From: Pseudomonadota bacterium
GTDB taxonomy: Bacteria; SAR324; XYD2-FULL-50-16; JAHJRI01
Direction: 5' to 3'
Length of the DNA: 49,455 nucleotides
Assembly: GCA_022360105.1 (NCBI GenBank)
Contig: JAKSDL010000420.1
Coordinates: 1-49,455 of the forward strand
The notes beneath the pieces are model-generated. The model saw only the letters and a list, made by a program, of their open reading frames with translations, was not told the DNA's origin and ran no database searches. The position numbers and the translations under genes were made by a program. Shown here one piece after another: positions 34,951-42,832 of the stretch (the stretch's first letter is position 1; every line of letters begins with the position of its first letter).

Positions 34951-36954
34951 CTAAGCGAGAAATGTGTCAAATATTGATGCCACATGGATCAGTCCTTCCG
35001 GGAACTCAAGAACCATGACTTTCGCCAGGATGATCAGAAAAGCTGTTGCGCAAACCGTAAGAAAACCGGAACGTTTCCAGGATACCTTTGCCTCACCCAG
35101 CAGAAAGCTCATAAAAAAAACCGCATTGGTTACGAGATACCCGAATACAAAGCAACCCACCAGGTACGCCAGAAACCATATTGCATAGGTACGCATTTTT
35201 GAAATGCTCGGATTATTGACATACCCGGCATCAATCTCAAGGTCATAGTTGGCATCATCGTCTGTTTTGCCAGTCGCCAGCTTGTACAGGACTATTACAG
35301 ATGTCACGATCATTACTGACGCAACCGTCCCTGTAAAAACAGCACCCAGAAAAGAATGCTTGAAGGCATCAAGCAAGACCATGACAAAAATCAGGAACAC
35401 GATTCCGGCAAAAACAGCTTGGGCATGGAGTTTTGTAGGTTTTCGTGAAGAAGCGTCTGCTTCATTTTCGTTTGCGGCGACGCTTTCTTCGGAATTAACA
35501 CGACCGAATTTTAAACTAAAAAAAACAGATACAACAGTAAGAACTCCGATGATGATCACACCGGGTTTTGCCAGAAAACCGACACCATCAAATTGAATTG
35601 CCTGGTAAAGATAGGTCTCCATCCCAGCGGCAAGAACAAAACCAATCAACAAAGCGGGACGAGGCCAGCCAAATCGTTTCATTAAAACACCCAACGCCCC
35701 AACACAAAATAATGCAACCAGGTCACCGATGTCTCTTGTCGCCTGAAACGCTGCAAATGTAATCACCATAATCATGAATGGTGCCAGCAGGTGATAGCGG
35801 ACCGTGGTTAGTTTTGCCACCCATTTGGAGAGAAACAGACAAGAGGTCGCACCAACAACATTGGCCAGAGCCAGGGACCAGACGATCACATAGGTGATCT
35901 CCAGGTCAGCGCTGACCATAGCGGGACCGGCTTCCAATCCGATTAGTGACATCCCTCCCAGGAAGACAGCCATGCTACCGGAGCCCGGAATGCCGAATAA
36001 CAGCGTCGGAACCAGACCTCCGCCTTCTTTGGCATTATTCGAAGATTCCGGTCCCAGGACACCGCGAATCTCTCCTTTACCAAATTTGGATTTATCTTTG
36101 GTTGTCTGCACCGCATGACCATAGGAGATCCAATCGACAACGCTTCCGCCTAATCCGGGTAAAATTCCGATAATCGTTCCCAGGGCAGCACAACGAAAAC
36201 ACAACCATTTGTTGCGTATCATATCCCTTAATCCATCAAACCATCCGGAACCCAGTTCGGCCGATTTGGAGATAGCGCTGTTCTGGCGAAGCAAATCCAT
36301 AATCTCAGGAACTGCAAAAATTCCAAGTCCCACAACAACCAGAGGGATACCATCGGTCAGATATTCAAACCCCATATATAAACGGTACTCGCTGGTTGCC
36401 GGAGCACCACCGATACTCCCCAGTACCAGTCCGATCCCACAAGCGCTGATGCCTTTTAACAGACTCTTACCGGCCAAAACACCGACCATGCTGAGCCCGA
36501 GAACGGTCAGCATAAAGAGTTCCGCTGAACCAAATGCCAGGATGATTGGTCTGGCAATCACAACAATCAGGGTTAAAATCACAGCGCCAAACAAACCACC
36601 AAACAACGAAGCTGAAAACGCAGCACCCAATGCCCTTGCCGCATGCCCTTGTTTTGCAAGTGGAAATCCATCCAATACAGTTGCCTGTGACGCACTGGAG
36701 CCGGGAATTCCCATCAATACGGATGTAAACGTGTCTGATGTCGGAATGACCACCACAAGACCAACCAGCATGGCAAGTGCTGAAACCGGATCCATGCCGT
36801 AAAGAAAAGGCAGCAGCATTGACAGCCCGGCAATTCCACCCAGACCTGGCGTAATGCCGATCAACAATCCCAGAAACACACCTCCTATAAGATATAGAAG
36901 GTGAGTACCGGTGAAAATCACCGTGAATGCGTTTCCTAAAGCTTCAATTATCAT
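34951..36954 (-). CDS. TctA-TctB fused permease of a tripartite tricarboxylate transporter
   Basis: The protein has 667 residues from the preferred ATG (36954, GGAAA just before); a GTG start at 36981 would add nine. The TctA part (about 1-490) shows GLLIGITPGLGGIAGLSM and later LGIPGSGSMAVFLGGM, the paired family motifs. After a charged linker (about 490-520) the C-terminal helices match TctB (VMVLLDAFKHSFLGAVF, YAIWFLAYLVGCFVFGYL). TctA and TctB are usually separate genes. With the binding protein just upstream it should import a di- or tricarboxylate using an ion gradient. It is convergent with the TctC lipoprotein gene. Confidence 0.88.
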   Translation of the reverse strand: MIIEALGNAFTVIFTGTHLLYLIGGVFLGLLIGITPGLGGIAGLSMLLPFLYGMDPVSALAMLVGLVVVIPTSDTFTSVLMGIPGSSASQATVLDGFPLAKQGHAARALGAAFSASLFGGLFGAVILTLIVVIARPIILAFGSAELFMLTVLGLSMVGVLAGKSLLKGISACGIGLVLGSIGGAPATSEYRLYMGFEYLTDGIPLVVVGLGIFAVPEIMDLLRQNSAISKSAELGSGWFDGLRDMIRNKWLCFRCAALGTIIGILPGLGGSVVDWISYGHAVQTTKDKSKFGKGEIRGVLGPESSNNAKEGGGLVPTLLFGIPGSGSMAVFLGGMSLIGLEAGPAMVSADLEITYVIVWSLALANVVGATSCLFLSKWVAKLTTVRYHLLAPFMIMVITFAAFQATRDIGDLVALFCVGALGVLMKRFGWPRPALLIGFVLAAGMETYLYQAIQFDGVGFLAKPGVIIIGVLTVVSVFFSLKFGRVNSEESVAANENEADASSRKPTKLHAQAVFAGIVFLIFVMVLLDAFKHSFLGAVFTGTVASVMIVTSVIVLYKLATGKTDDDANYDLEIDAGYVNNPSISKMRTYAIWFLAYLVGCFVFGYLVTNAVFFMSFLLGEAKVSWKRSGFLTVCATAFLIILAKVMVLEFPEGLIHVASIFDTFLA

Positions 36955-37013
36955 TTTTTTCCATGGGTTTCTGGTTGACACATACCGGACCTATCAGCAT
37001 GTGTTTTTAGTGA

Positions 37014-38105
37014 TTATTTAAAACCAATGTTGTATTGTTTTTTCAACCAATCCAGAATCCAGTTTTTATGCGAATCGCTCATTTCCGTTGCTTCCTTAAC
37101 GAACTTCTCGGCTGTTTCACCAACATATTGATCGTATACACCCAGTACTTTTTCTGATTTTTGCTTGAATCCAGGCTCGTTGATTAAATTGCGAGCAGTT
37201 GTTACCCAGGTTGACTTGATATCGTCCGAGACTTTCCTGGGGAGATAGATCCCTTTTTGCACGGCGAATCCGGCAAGATATAACGATTTCCAGGATTCGT
37301 ACTGTATCCCGGATGGTTTCTCGCCTTTCAGTCGCTCATAAACTTCGGAAAAATGAGGTAGTTCCGGAAATGTCGGGTCCCGATGCATCTTTCCATTTTG
37401 ATCCATCACACCCCAAGTAAAAGCCGGAACTGCCTGACCTTCTTTAACCAGCGGCATTACCTTTTTCAGAAAAGCCGACGTCGTCTGGTAATCGATCTGG
37501 GTTTCACCCCTTTCAAAAGCCAGTCGCCCGGAACCACGTCCCTTCATTCCAAAAACAGGCTTGATATTGAGATCCAGCATATCAAATGCAATAAGTGCAA
37601 CCAGATCCATGCTTAAAGCACCCTGACTTCCAAATCGCAGTTCTTTGCCATCCAGCTTTGCCAGGTCGAATGCAGACAAAACACCCAGTTCAGGTTTCAA
37701 ATAAACAACGCCTCCTGTAGGTGTAGCCAGCACAATACTCCAGGTTTTATAGTCATAGCGGACCCTTGGATCTCCCAGAATATAAGGAAACTGGGTCGAG
37801 GCCGAAGCACCGAGAAGCGTCAAACCGTCTTTACGAGCACGTGACTGAAACTGGTTTGCACCTTTAACAGATCCGCCACCCGGAATATTAAATACCGAAA
37901 CAACAGGTTCACCGGGAAGCCCACGGCTAAACTGTTCTGCGTAAAACCGCCCCCAGGTATCGGTTCCGCCTCCCTCTTTGAACGGAATGATCAAACGAAT
38001 CCGCTTGCCTTTATAGTCTTTTGCTGCAACCGTCATTGCCCCGAAAACTGTAAAAAATGCTATCAACAGAATCAACCAAAGGTTTCTTTTCTTATTCGTT
38101 TTCAT
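37014..38105 (-). CDS. TctC-family periplasmic solute-binding protein
   Basis: The 363-residue protein has a cleavable signal peptide (basic MKTNKKR, hydrophobic core to about residue 27, AKDY start). The binding-fold markers are IRLIIPFKEGGGTDTWGRF, NIPGGGSVKGANQF and KDGLTLLG. An AAGGAG site lies before the ATG. It is the middle gene of prpF-tctC-tctAB and should bind the carboxylate for the fused permease downstream. The ligand is not deducible; PrpF suggests aconitate, methylaconitate or oxalomesaconate-type acids. Confidence 0.88.
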   Translation of the reverse strand: MKTNKKRNLWLILLIAFFTVFGAMTVAAKDYKGKRIRLIIPFKEGGGTDTWGRFYAEQFSRGLPGEPVVSVFNIPGGGSVKGANQFQSRARKDGLTLLGASASTQFPYILGDPRVRYDYKTWSIVLATPTGGVVYLKPELGVLSAFDLAKLDGKELRFGSQGALSMDLVALIAFDMLDLNIKPVFGMKGRGSGRLAFERGETQIDYQTTSAFLKKVMPLVKEGQAVPAFTWGVMDQNGKMHRDPTFPELPHFSEVYERLKGEKPSGIQYESWKSLYLAGFAVQKGIYLPRKVSDDIKSTWVTTARNLINEPGFKQKSEKVLGVYDQYVGETAEKFVKEATEMSDSHKNWILDWLKKQYNIGFK

Positions 38106-38124
38106 CTTCTTTCTCCTTTTTTGC

Positions 38125-39246
38125 TTATGCAGTTTCTAAACTTGAATTCAATTCGACTGCCGGCACTTCCCAAACACTGCGAGAAACAAACACGTCACCA
38201 CTGAATAGTTTTCTCGCCGTTCGAACAGTCCCTGAACTGGTTAGTGACAATTCTCCGTTTTGAATGCTGTAATCCTGGCAAACCTCGATGGCACCGCCGG
38301 GGTGCTCGATTTGAATATTGACAGGATTGCCTGAAGGACATTCAGCCACCCTGTAAGCGATCGAATTTTTAATAAGTGATGCTGTTGCGACGCAGATAGC
38401 ACCCGTCACAGCATGGTGGGCATGACAGCTCTGAGGAACAAAATAGCGGGAGGTTATGCTGCCACCTTTCCTGGGACGGGAAAGGATCCCCATTTTCGGA
38501 ACCACCTTGCCAGAGACATCACCCAGTCCCATCATACGTCCGGCTTCTCTTCTGATGGATTCCATCCTAGCCAGCATGGCAGTATCTGCATCCAACTGTT
38601 CTTTGCTTTCATTACCTGATTTGGATAACGACTCTGCAGAAAAAAGAACCATGGGGACAGCAGCGTCAACACAGCTGACCTCAACCCCTTGAATCCGGTC
38701 GACAGGTTGACCTGTCGGAAGCAGGGCCCCGGTTTTGGATCCGACAACGCCTTTGAATTTTAACATAATGGGGGCCGCAGTACCGAAAATGCCGTCAATC
38801 ACAGTTGTTCCATCATAGGTAACCTTTCCGAACGGTGTTTGCACAAACGCATCAATATAGCTTTCAGTATTGACGTTTCTAATTCGAACAAGTGTTTCGT
38901 TTGGTTGAGCCCGGACCAACCCCATTTCAATTGCAAAAGGGCCAACACCGGCCAGAATGTTTCCGCAGCTGGGGGAAAAATCCACCGATTCCTTTTCCAG
39001 GGAAACCTGCCCGAACAGATAATCAACATCGGCTTCAGGACTGTTAGAAGGGGAAACAATGGCGATTTTACTGGTGATGGAGGTGCCACCACCAATCCCG
39101 TTAAGTTGTTGGGTGTTTGGTGACCCCATAACGGCAGCCAAAACCTTTTCGAGTTCACGCTGATCTGACGGAAGATCATTAGCCAGAAAATAAGCGCCCC
39201 GGGATGTCCCACCCCTCATCATGGTGCACCTGATTGCTGTTTGCAT
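38125..39246 (-). CDS. PrpF-family isomerase (aconitate isomerase / 4-oxalomesaconate tautomerase type)
   Basis: The 373-residue protein has the PrpF opening RCTMMRGGTSRGAYFL, the catalytic lysine K60 (SITSKIAIVS) and the cysteine C94 (PSCGNILAGVGPFAIE) of the epimerase-like fold. PrpF proteins move double bonds in tricarboxylates such as methylaconitate, aconitate or oxalomesaconate. Linkage to a transporter operon suggests that it converts the imported acid. GGAGGTGAGC before the ATG is a strong ribosome binding site. It is the first gene of its operon. Confidence 0.87.
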   Translation of the reverse strand: MQTAIRCTMMRGGTSRGAYFLANDLPSDQRELEKVLAAVMGSPNTQQLNGIGGGTSITSKIAIVSPSNSPEADVDYLFGQVSLEKESVDFSPSCGNILAGVGPFAIEMGLVRAQPNETLVRIRNVNTESYIDAFVQTPFGKVTYDGTTVIDGIFGTAAPIMLKFKGVVGSKTGALLPTGQPVDRIQGVEVSCVDAAVPMVLFSAESLSKSGNESKEQLDADTAMLARMESIRREAGRMMGLGDVSGKVVPKMGILSRPRKGGSITSRYFVPQSCHAHHAVTGAICVATASLIKNSIAYRVAECPSGNPVNIQIEHPGGAIEVCQDYSIQNGELSLTSSGTVRTARKLFSGDVFVSRSVWEVPAVELNSSLETA

Positions 39247-39303
39247 TGCTCACCTCCTAAACAAATTAAAGATTTTTTATACAGATTTTCCTTGCTCACC
39301 TCT

Positions 39304-39331
39304 AAAATATTAGCAATGGGTCAAAGGTCAA
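39304..39331 (-). promoter_or_regulatory. candidate promoter and direct repeat upstream of prpF
   Basis: On the minus strand TTGACC (39326-39331) is followed after 16 bp by TATTTT (39304-39309). The -35 region is part of a tandem repeat (ggtcaaaggtcaa on the plus strand, 39319-39331), which could be a regulator site. Support is consensus similarity and location 58 bp before the start. Confidence 0.4.
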
Positions 39332-39584
39332 TAATTTGAGTTTAAAAGTTTTATTGCCTTTTAAGGTGTTTTTGTCTTTTTTGGCAGCAGCTAAATGACA
39401 AGAAATTGCTTTTTAGATGTTGGATATTCATACAGGAATTGAAAAATCATTGATCGTTTGAGGCTTTGAAGATCGTGAAGGTTTTTCTGCATATTTCTTG
39501 AAAAGTCAGTTCAGAAGAGGATAATTCTTAGCGCCTTGTTTATTGCCAACCAAAGGATTGAAGAGAGTCATCTTGACTTTCATA
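39332..39584. other. gene-free region between prpF and the riboswitch
   Basis: No credible ORF. The word ATCGTTTGAGG (39453-39463) also occurs upstream of the sensor kinase (31482-31492). The promoter for the riboswitch transcript should lie here, but I see no clear consensus. Confidence 0.4.
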
Positions 39585-39805
39585 GCGCACGCAACTACGC
39601 TGTCCGATAACAACAAAGCAAGCATGTTGCAAAAAAGGAATCCGGTAAAATCCGGAAATGCCCTGCAACGGCAAACAGGAACGATTGTCACCATTAAACG
39701 CTGTTCACAATTCGATCTGGAAAATCGAAACGGGAATAGGAAGCGGTGATCAGTAGGTCCGGTTACATTTCATGAAGCCTGTAAGTCTGAAGGCCTGCCG
39801 TTGAG
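39585..39805 (+). ncRNA. cobalamin (B12) riboswitch
   Basis: The core consensus blocks appear in the right order and spacing. AAAAAAGGAATCCGGTAAAA then TCCGG and TGCCCTGCAACGGC (39631-39672) match the GGGAA-CCGGTG-AAATCC-GCCCCGCAAC block. CGGGAATAGG (39731-39740) matches the inner CGGGAAGG block. ATGAAGCCTG then TAAGTCTGAAGGCCTGCC (39772-39799) matches the ATGA-CC-GAAGTCAGGAGACCTGCC closing block. It binds adenosyl- or related cobalamin and normally switches off the downstream gene. The gene 158 bp further on is a chemotaxis receptor. Exact 5' limit is uncertain. Confidence 0.85.
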
Positions 39806-39823
39806 GGTGTGAAACACCCTTTT
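39804..39823 (+). terminator. riboswitch-associated terminator hairpin
   Basis: AGGGTGT (39804-39810), loop GAA, ACACCCT (39814-39820), then TTT: a compact hairpin immediately after the aptamer, where an expression platform belongs. A second perfect 9-bp hairpin (TGCATCTTC/GAAGATGCA, 39829-39853) follows and could be the alternative structure. The T-run is short, so translation control is also possible. Confidence 0.55.
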
Positions 39824-39962
39824 GTGACTGCATCTTCCGAGCGCGAAGATGCAAACAACAAGCTTGTACCTATACTCCTTTCTCTTTCCATCAAAATTTT
39901 CGCAGTCTTACTCAAATCGGTGCTTCTGGCAACATGTTCCAAAATGTTATTGAGGATTTGTT

Positions 39963-41909
39963 ATGAAATTTAAGGATATCAAAATCAGTTACCAGATTAT
40001 TTTACTGTCTTCGTTAAACATTTTATTTATGGTTCTCTTATCGGTTTATGTCATCGTTAATCTCGCTGATATAAACCGCGAAATGAAACAAATAGCAGAA
40101 GAAGACCTGCCTCTTTTAAAAATTGTAACGGAAATTACAGAGAAGACTTTAGAACAGGAACATTTGTTCGAACGACTACTACGCTATGGTGGAAAGGTGG
40201 ATAATGATGAGCGGCTTGAAACCGACAAGTTCAATGAAGCGGTCGATAAATTCACCGCTTTAACTAAAGATGTAGAATTGGGGATAATGAATGGTCTAAA
40301 TTTACTGGAAGCTCATAAAAAGAACCAAGCGGTCGATAAAGATGCAGACTATGTGACTGAAGAATTCGCTAAAATCGAACTATCATTGGAAGACATTAAA
40401 AAGAAATACAGGGATCATATATCTCAAATTAAAACAGTTATTAGCCTGTTAAAGCAGCGAGATACTCAACAAGCAAATGCTCTGGCAGATGGATTGGAAG
40501 CAAAAGAAAATGAACTGTCCACCGTGATAAAATCTCTATTGCACGAGTTTGAAAGCTTTACCGGGGAAGCGTTGAAAAGAGCCGAACGACACGAAAAAAA
40601 CGTTCAGACAGCTGCTACAGCAATAACTGCTGTTTGTTTGATATTGGCTGTGGTCTTTACCATCGTCATTTATGTAAACATCAATAGCCCATTAAAGGTT
40701 TTACTTGATGCGCTGCAAAAAATAGGTAAAGGAAATCTTTCCAGTCGTACCGGAATTGAAAGCCGCAATGAGCTGGGGAAAATAGCGAGGGCAATGGACG
40801 GATTCGCAGTTGAGCTACAATCTGTAATTAAAAGCATTAGCTCCACTATGCTTGCCGTAGAGAAAGGGGATCTAACCCAAAAGATCGAAATTGAGTTTCA
40901 AGGCGATCTTACTCAAATCAAAACCAGTATCAACAGCTCAATTGATCAAATAGTTGAAACATTGTCCCAGGTTTTCGAAGGCAGCGAGCAGATCTCAGCA
41001 AGTTCTGAACAGCTTTCTGATTCCGCACAAGCACTGGCAAGTGGCTCGTCTCAACAGGCAGCCAATCTTGAAGAGACTTCTGCTTCAATAGCAGAAATCG
41101 AGACGCAGACAAAGGCTAACAACGACAGTTCGCTGCAGGCAAAACATCTGACTGACCAGGCACAGGTTGTAGTGGAAAGAAGCAACAACCAAATGAAAGA
41201 AATGCTGGCTGCGATGAAAGAGATTAATCAGACAAGCGATGAAGTAGCGAAAACCATCAAAGTGATCGATGAAATAGCATTTCAAACAAATCTACTTGCT
41301 TTGAATGCTGCTGTTGAAGCCGCAAGAGCAGGTAAGTACGGAAAAGGATTTTCGGTAGTGGCTGAAGAAGTACGAAGGCTGGCAGCCAGGAGTGCTGAAG
41401 CAGCAAAAAGCACGAGCAGCCTCATTGAAAACGCTTCCAAACAAGTTGGAAATGGCGTCTCAAATGCCAACAAAACTGCCGAAATGCTAAAAGAAATCAA
41501 TGAGTCTGCTATGAAAGTAAACGAAATGATTAACGGGATTGCAGCAGCTTCCCAGGAACAAACCAAAGGTATTGCAGAAATCAACAACGGCATTACCCAG
41601 GTGAACCATATTGTACAACAGAACTCTTCAATATCGGAAGAAACCGCTTCCGCATCGGAAGAATTGTCTGCTCAAGCTGCACAATTACAAAGTTTGGTGG
41701 AAAAGTTTAAACTCAAAACAACGCCCATGGATCAAACTAACAAACAAGGCACGGACGATACTGTGACAAATCCGGTCCGGGTACCCGAAATTTACGACGT
41801 ACAAATCAACCACATGTCATCAAACCGCTCGGAACAAACGGGTTATCCCAACAAGTCAGTTGACAATAGTAAGTTAATAACACTGGATGATACCGAATTT
41901 GGTAAATGA
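39963..41909 (+). CDS. methyl-accepting chemotaxis protein
   Basis: The 648-residue receptor has membrane helix 1 (about 10-33), a helical periplasmic sensor (about 34-215, four-helix-bundle like), helix 2 (about 216-238, ITAVCLILAVVFTIVIYV) and a HAMP domain (about 239-295). A long signalling coiled coil has the hairpin tip EIAFQTNLLALNAAVEAARAG. Signals are passed to CheA/CheW, none of which is nearby. The ligand is unknown; the position behind a cobalamin riboswitch and beside a tricarboxylate uptake region gives two candidates. The ATG follows a GAGGA site. Confidence 0.9.
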   Translation: MKFKDIKISYQIILLSSLNILFMVLLSVYVIVNLADINREMKQIAEEDLPLLKIVTEITEKTLEQEHLFERLLRYGGKVDNDERLETDKFNEAVDKFTALTKDVELGIMNGLNLLEAHKKNQAVDKDADYVTEEFAKIELSLEDIKKKYRDHISQIKTVISLLKQRDTQQANALADGLEAKENELSTVIKSLLHEFESFTGEALKRAERHEKNVQTAATAITAVCLILAVVFTIVIYVNINSPLKVLLDALQKIGKGNLSSRTGIESRNELGKIARAMDGFAVELQSVIKSISSTMLAVEKGDLTQKIEIEFQGDLTQIKTSINSSIDQIVETLSQVFEGSEQISASSEQLSDSAQALASGSSQQAANLEETSASIAEIETQTKANNDSSLQAKHLTDQAQVVVERSNNQMKEMLAAMKEINQTSDEVAKTIKVIDEIAFQTNLLALNAAVEAARAGKYGKGFSVVAEEVRRLAARSAEAAKSTSSLIENASKQVGNGVSNANKTAEMLKEINESAMKVNEMINGIAAASQEQTKGIAEINNGITQVNHIVQQNSSISEETASASEELSAQAAQLQSLVEKFKLKTTPMDQTNKQGTDDTVTNPVRVPEIYDVQINHMSSNRSEQTGYPNKSVDNSKLITLDDTEFGK

Positions 41910-42046
41910 TTAGAAATCCTGGAAAAGACCGATCAAAGTGCTGCTGCCGGTTTGTATCTTTGCCGATACCCGGCAGTTGGCATAACAGGGAATTCATATA
42001 TTTTGGTTTTTTGAATGCTTGTTTATCTGAAGGAGCGGAAAAAGCT

Positions 42047-42430
42047 ATGAAAGAACAAAGTAAATCCAAAGGACAATTAGAAGCGACAATCAGTGAAGCA
42101 ATTATTAGATTCGAAAAAGAGTTTATGGGACGAGGGCCATTGGAAGCGAAGTCTTACATTATCGATGACATGGTACTTGTCCGATTGAAAAATGTCTTGA
42201 CCCAAGCTGAGTTAATGCTGGCTGAAGCGTCAGACAATACAAACGGCCGGGAACTGATAAAAAAAACTCGGATCACATTGCTTGAACAGGGACGGAGTTT
42301 ACTCGAATCAGCTATTGAGCAAATTATCGAAACGAAAATTGTAAGCCTGCACACTGATATCAGCACAATTACAGGCGAACGCATTATCCTGTTCTCACTC
42401 ACAGAGCCCGTAAAACTGGGGCCCCAGTGA
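42047..42430 (+). CDS. DUF2294/MpsC-family protein
   Basis: The 127-residue protein contains FEKEFMGRGPLEAKSYIIDDMVLVRLKNVLT and later HTDISTITGERIILFSL, the pattern of the MpsC (DUF2294) family described as part of a Na+-linked membrane-potential system. The biochemical role is unsettled. I chose the ATG at 42047, with AAGGAG upstream, instead of an earlier ATG that would add 47 unrelated residues. It follows the chemotaxis gene by 137 bp. Nearby biotin-carboxylase-like and carbonic anhydrase genes hint at a bicarbonate or ion-balance context, which is only an inference. Confidence 0.78.
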   Translation: MKEQSKSKGQLEATISEAIIRFEKEFMGRGPLEAKSYIIDDMVLVRLKNVLTQAELMLAEASDNTNGRELIKKTRITLLEQGRSLLESAIEQIIETKIVSLHTDISTITGERIILFSLTEPVKLGPQ

Positions 42431-42463
42431 CCAGAAGCAAAACATCATTACAGGATTAACGAC

Positions 42464-42493
42464 TTGACACATAAGTCTGAAAATTCATAAAAT
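42464..42493 (+). promoter_or_regulatory. sigma70-type promoter of a short transcription unit
   Basis: TTGACA (42464-42469), 18-bp spacer, TAAAAT (42488-42493, 5 of 6). It lies 33 bp after the mpsC-like gene and about 130 bp before a strong terminator, so a short RNA of about 170 nt is predicted to start near 42500. Confidence 0.55.
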
Positions 42494-42517
42494 CCTGCAA
42501 CCACTAGCCAAAGAGTA

Positions 42518-42616
42518 ATGCCAGGGCAAGACTTTTTGGAAAGCGGAAAAGAAAAAGCTGTTTCAGAAGCCTATAAGATTGAGTGGGCCTTTCAAAGACG
42601 GAAGGTGCACAAATAA
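42518..42616 (+). CDS. candidate 32-residue small protein
   Basis: An ATG with a weak AGAG site opens 32 codons (MPGQDFLESGKEKAV at the start, FQRRKVHK at the end). They finish eight bases before the terminator hairpin and lie entirely within the predicted short transcript. The peptide is charged and has no membrane segment or known motif. It may equally be an accidental frame inside a small regulatory RNA. Confidence 0.3.
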   Translation: MPGQDFLESGKEKAVSEAYKIEWAFQRRKVHK

Positions 42617-42623
42617 AAATATT

Positions 42624-42669
42624 AGGGCTATCGATTCGTGAATAACTCGAATGATAGCCCTTTTTTTTT
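42624..42669 (+). terminator. Rho-independent terminator
   Basis: AGGGCTATC (42624-42632), one bulged G, ATTCG (42634-42638), a 9-base loop, CGAAT (42648-42652) and GATAGCCCT (42653-42661), with a run of nine T from 42661. A textbook strong terminator. It ends the mpsC-side transcript and the short unit that starts near 42500. Confidence 0.88.
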
Positions 42670-42832
42670 GCCTAAAACTCAAAGTCTGACACTTGATTTT
42701 ATATTCAATCAGGGTTTTATAGATTGGGAATGAAATGAGTTGTTGAGTTACCAAAATTAGTACGAGCATCTGTCGGCTGTCGATTTTCCGTTCTCAATCA
42801 CAGCGAAACACAAACGACTTAAAGGCGTGAAC

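Noticed and set aside
36209..36802. A 197-codon plus-strand ORF opposite the TctA-TctB gene
   Set aside because: Low-complexity Pro/Ser/Thr/Asn-rich translation antisense to a clear membrane protein gene; a coding shadow.
39543..39749. A 68-codon ORF before the chemotaxis receptor
   Set aside because: It lies across the cobalamin riboswitch aptamer, has no recognisable protein features and no ribosome binding site.
41906..42046. Long N-terminal extension of the MpsC-like gene
   Set aside because: The extra 47 residues do not resemble the family, and a good ribosome binding site lies before the internal ATG at 42047.
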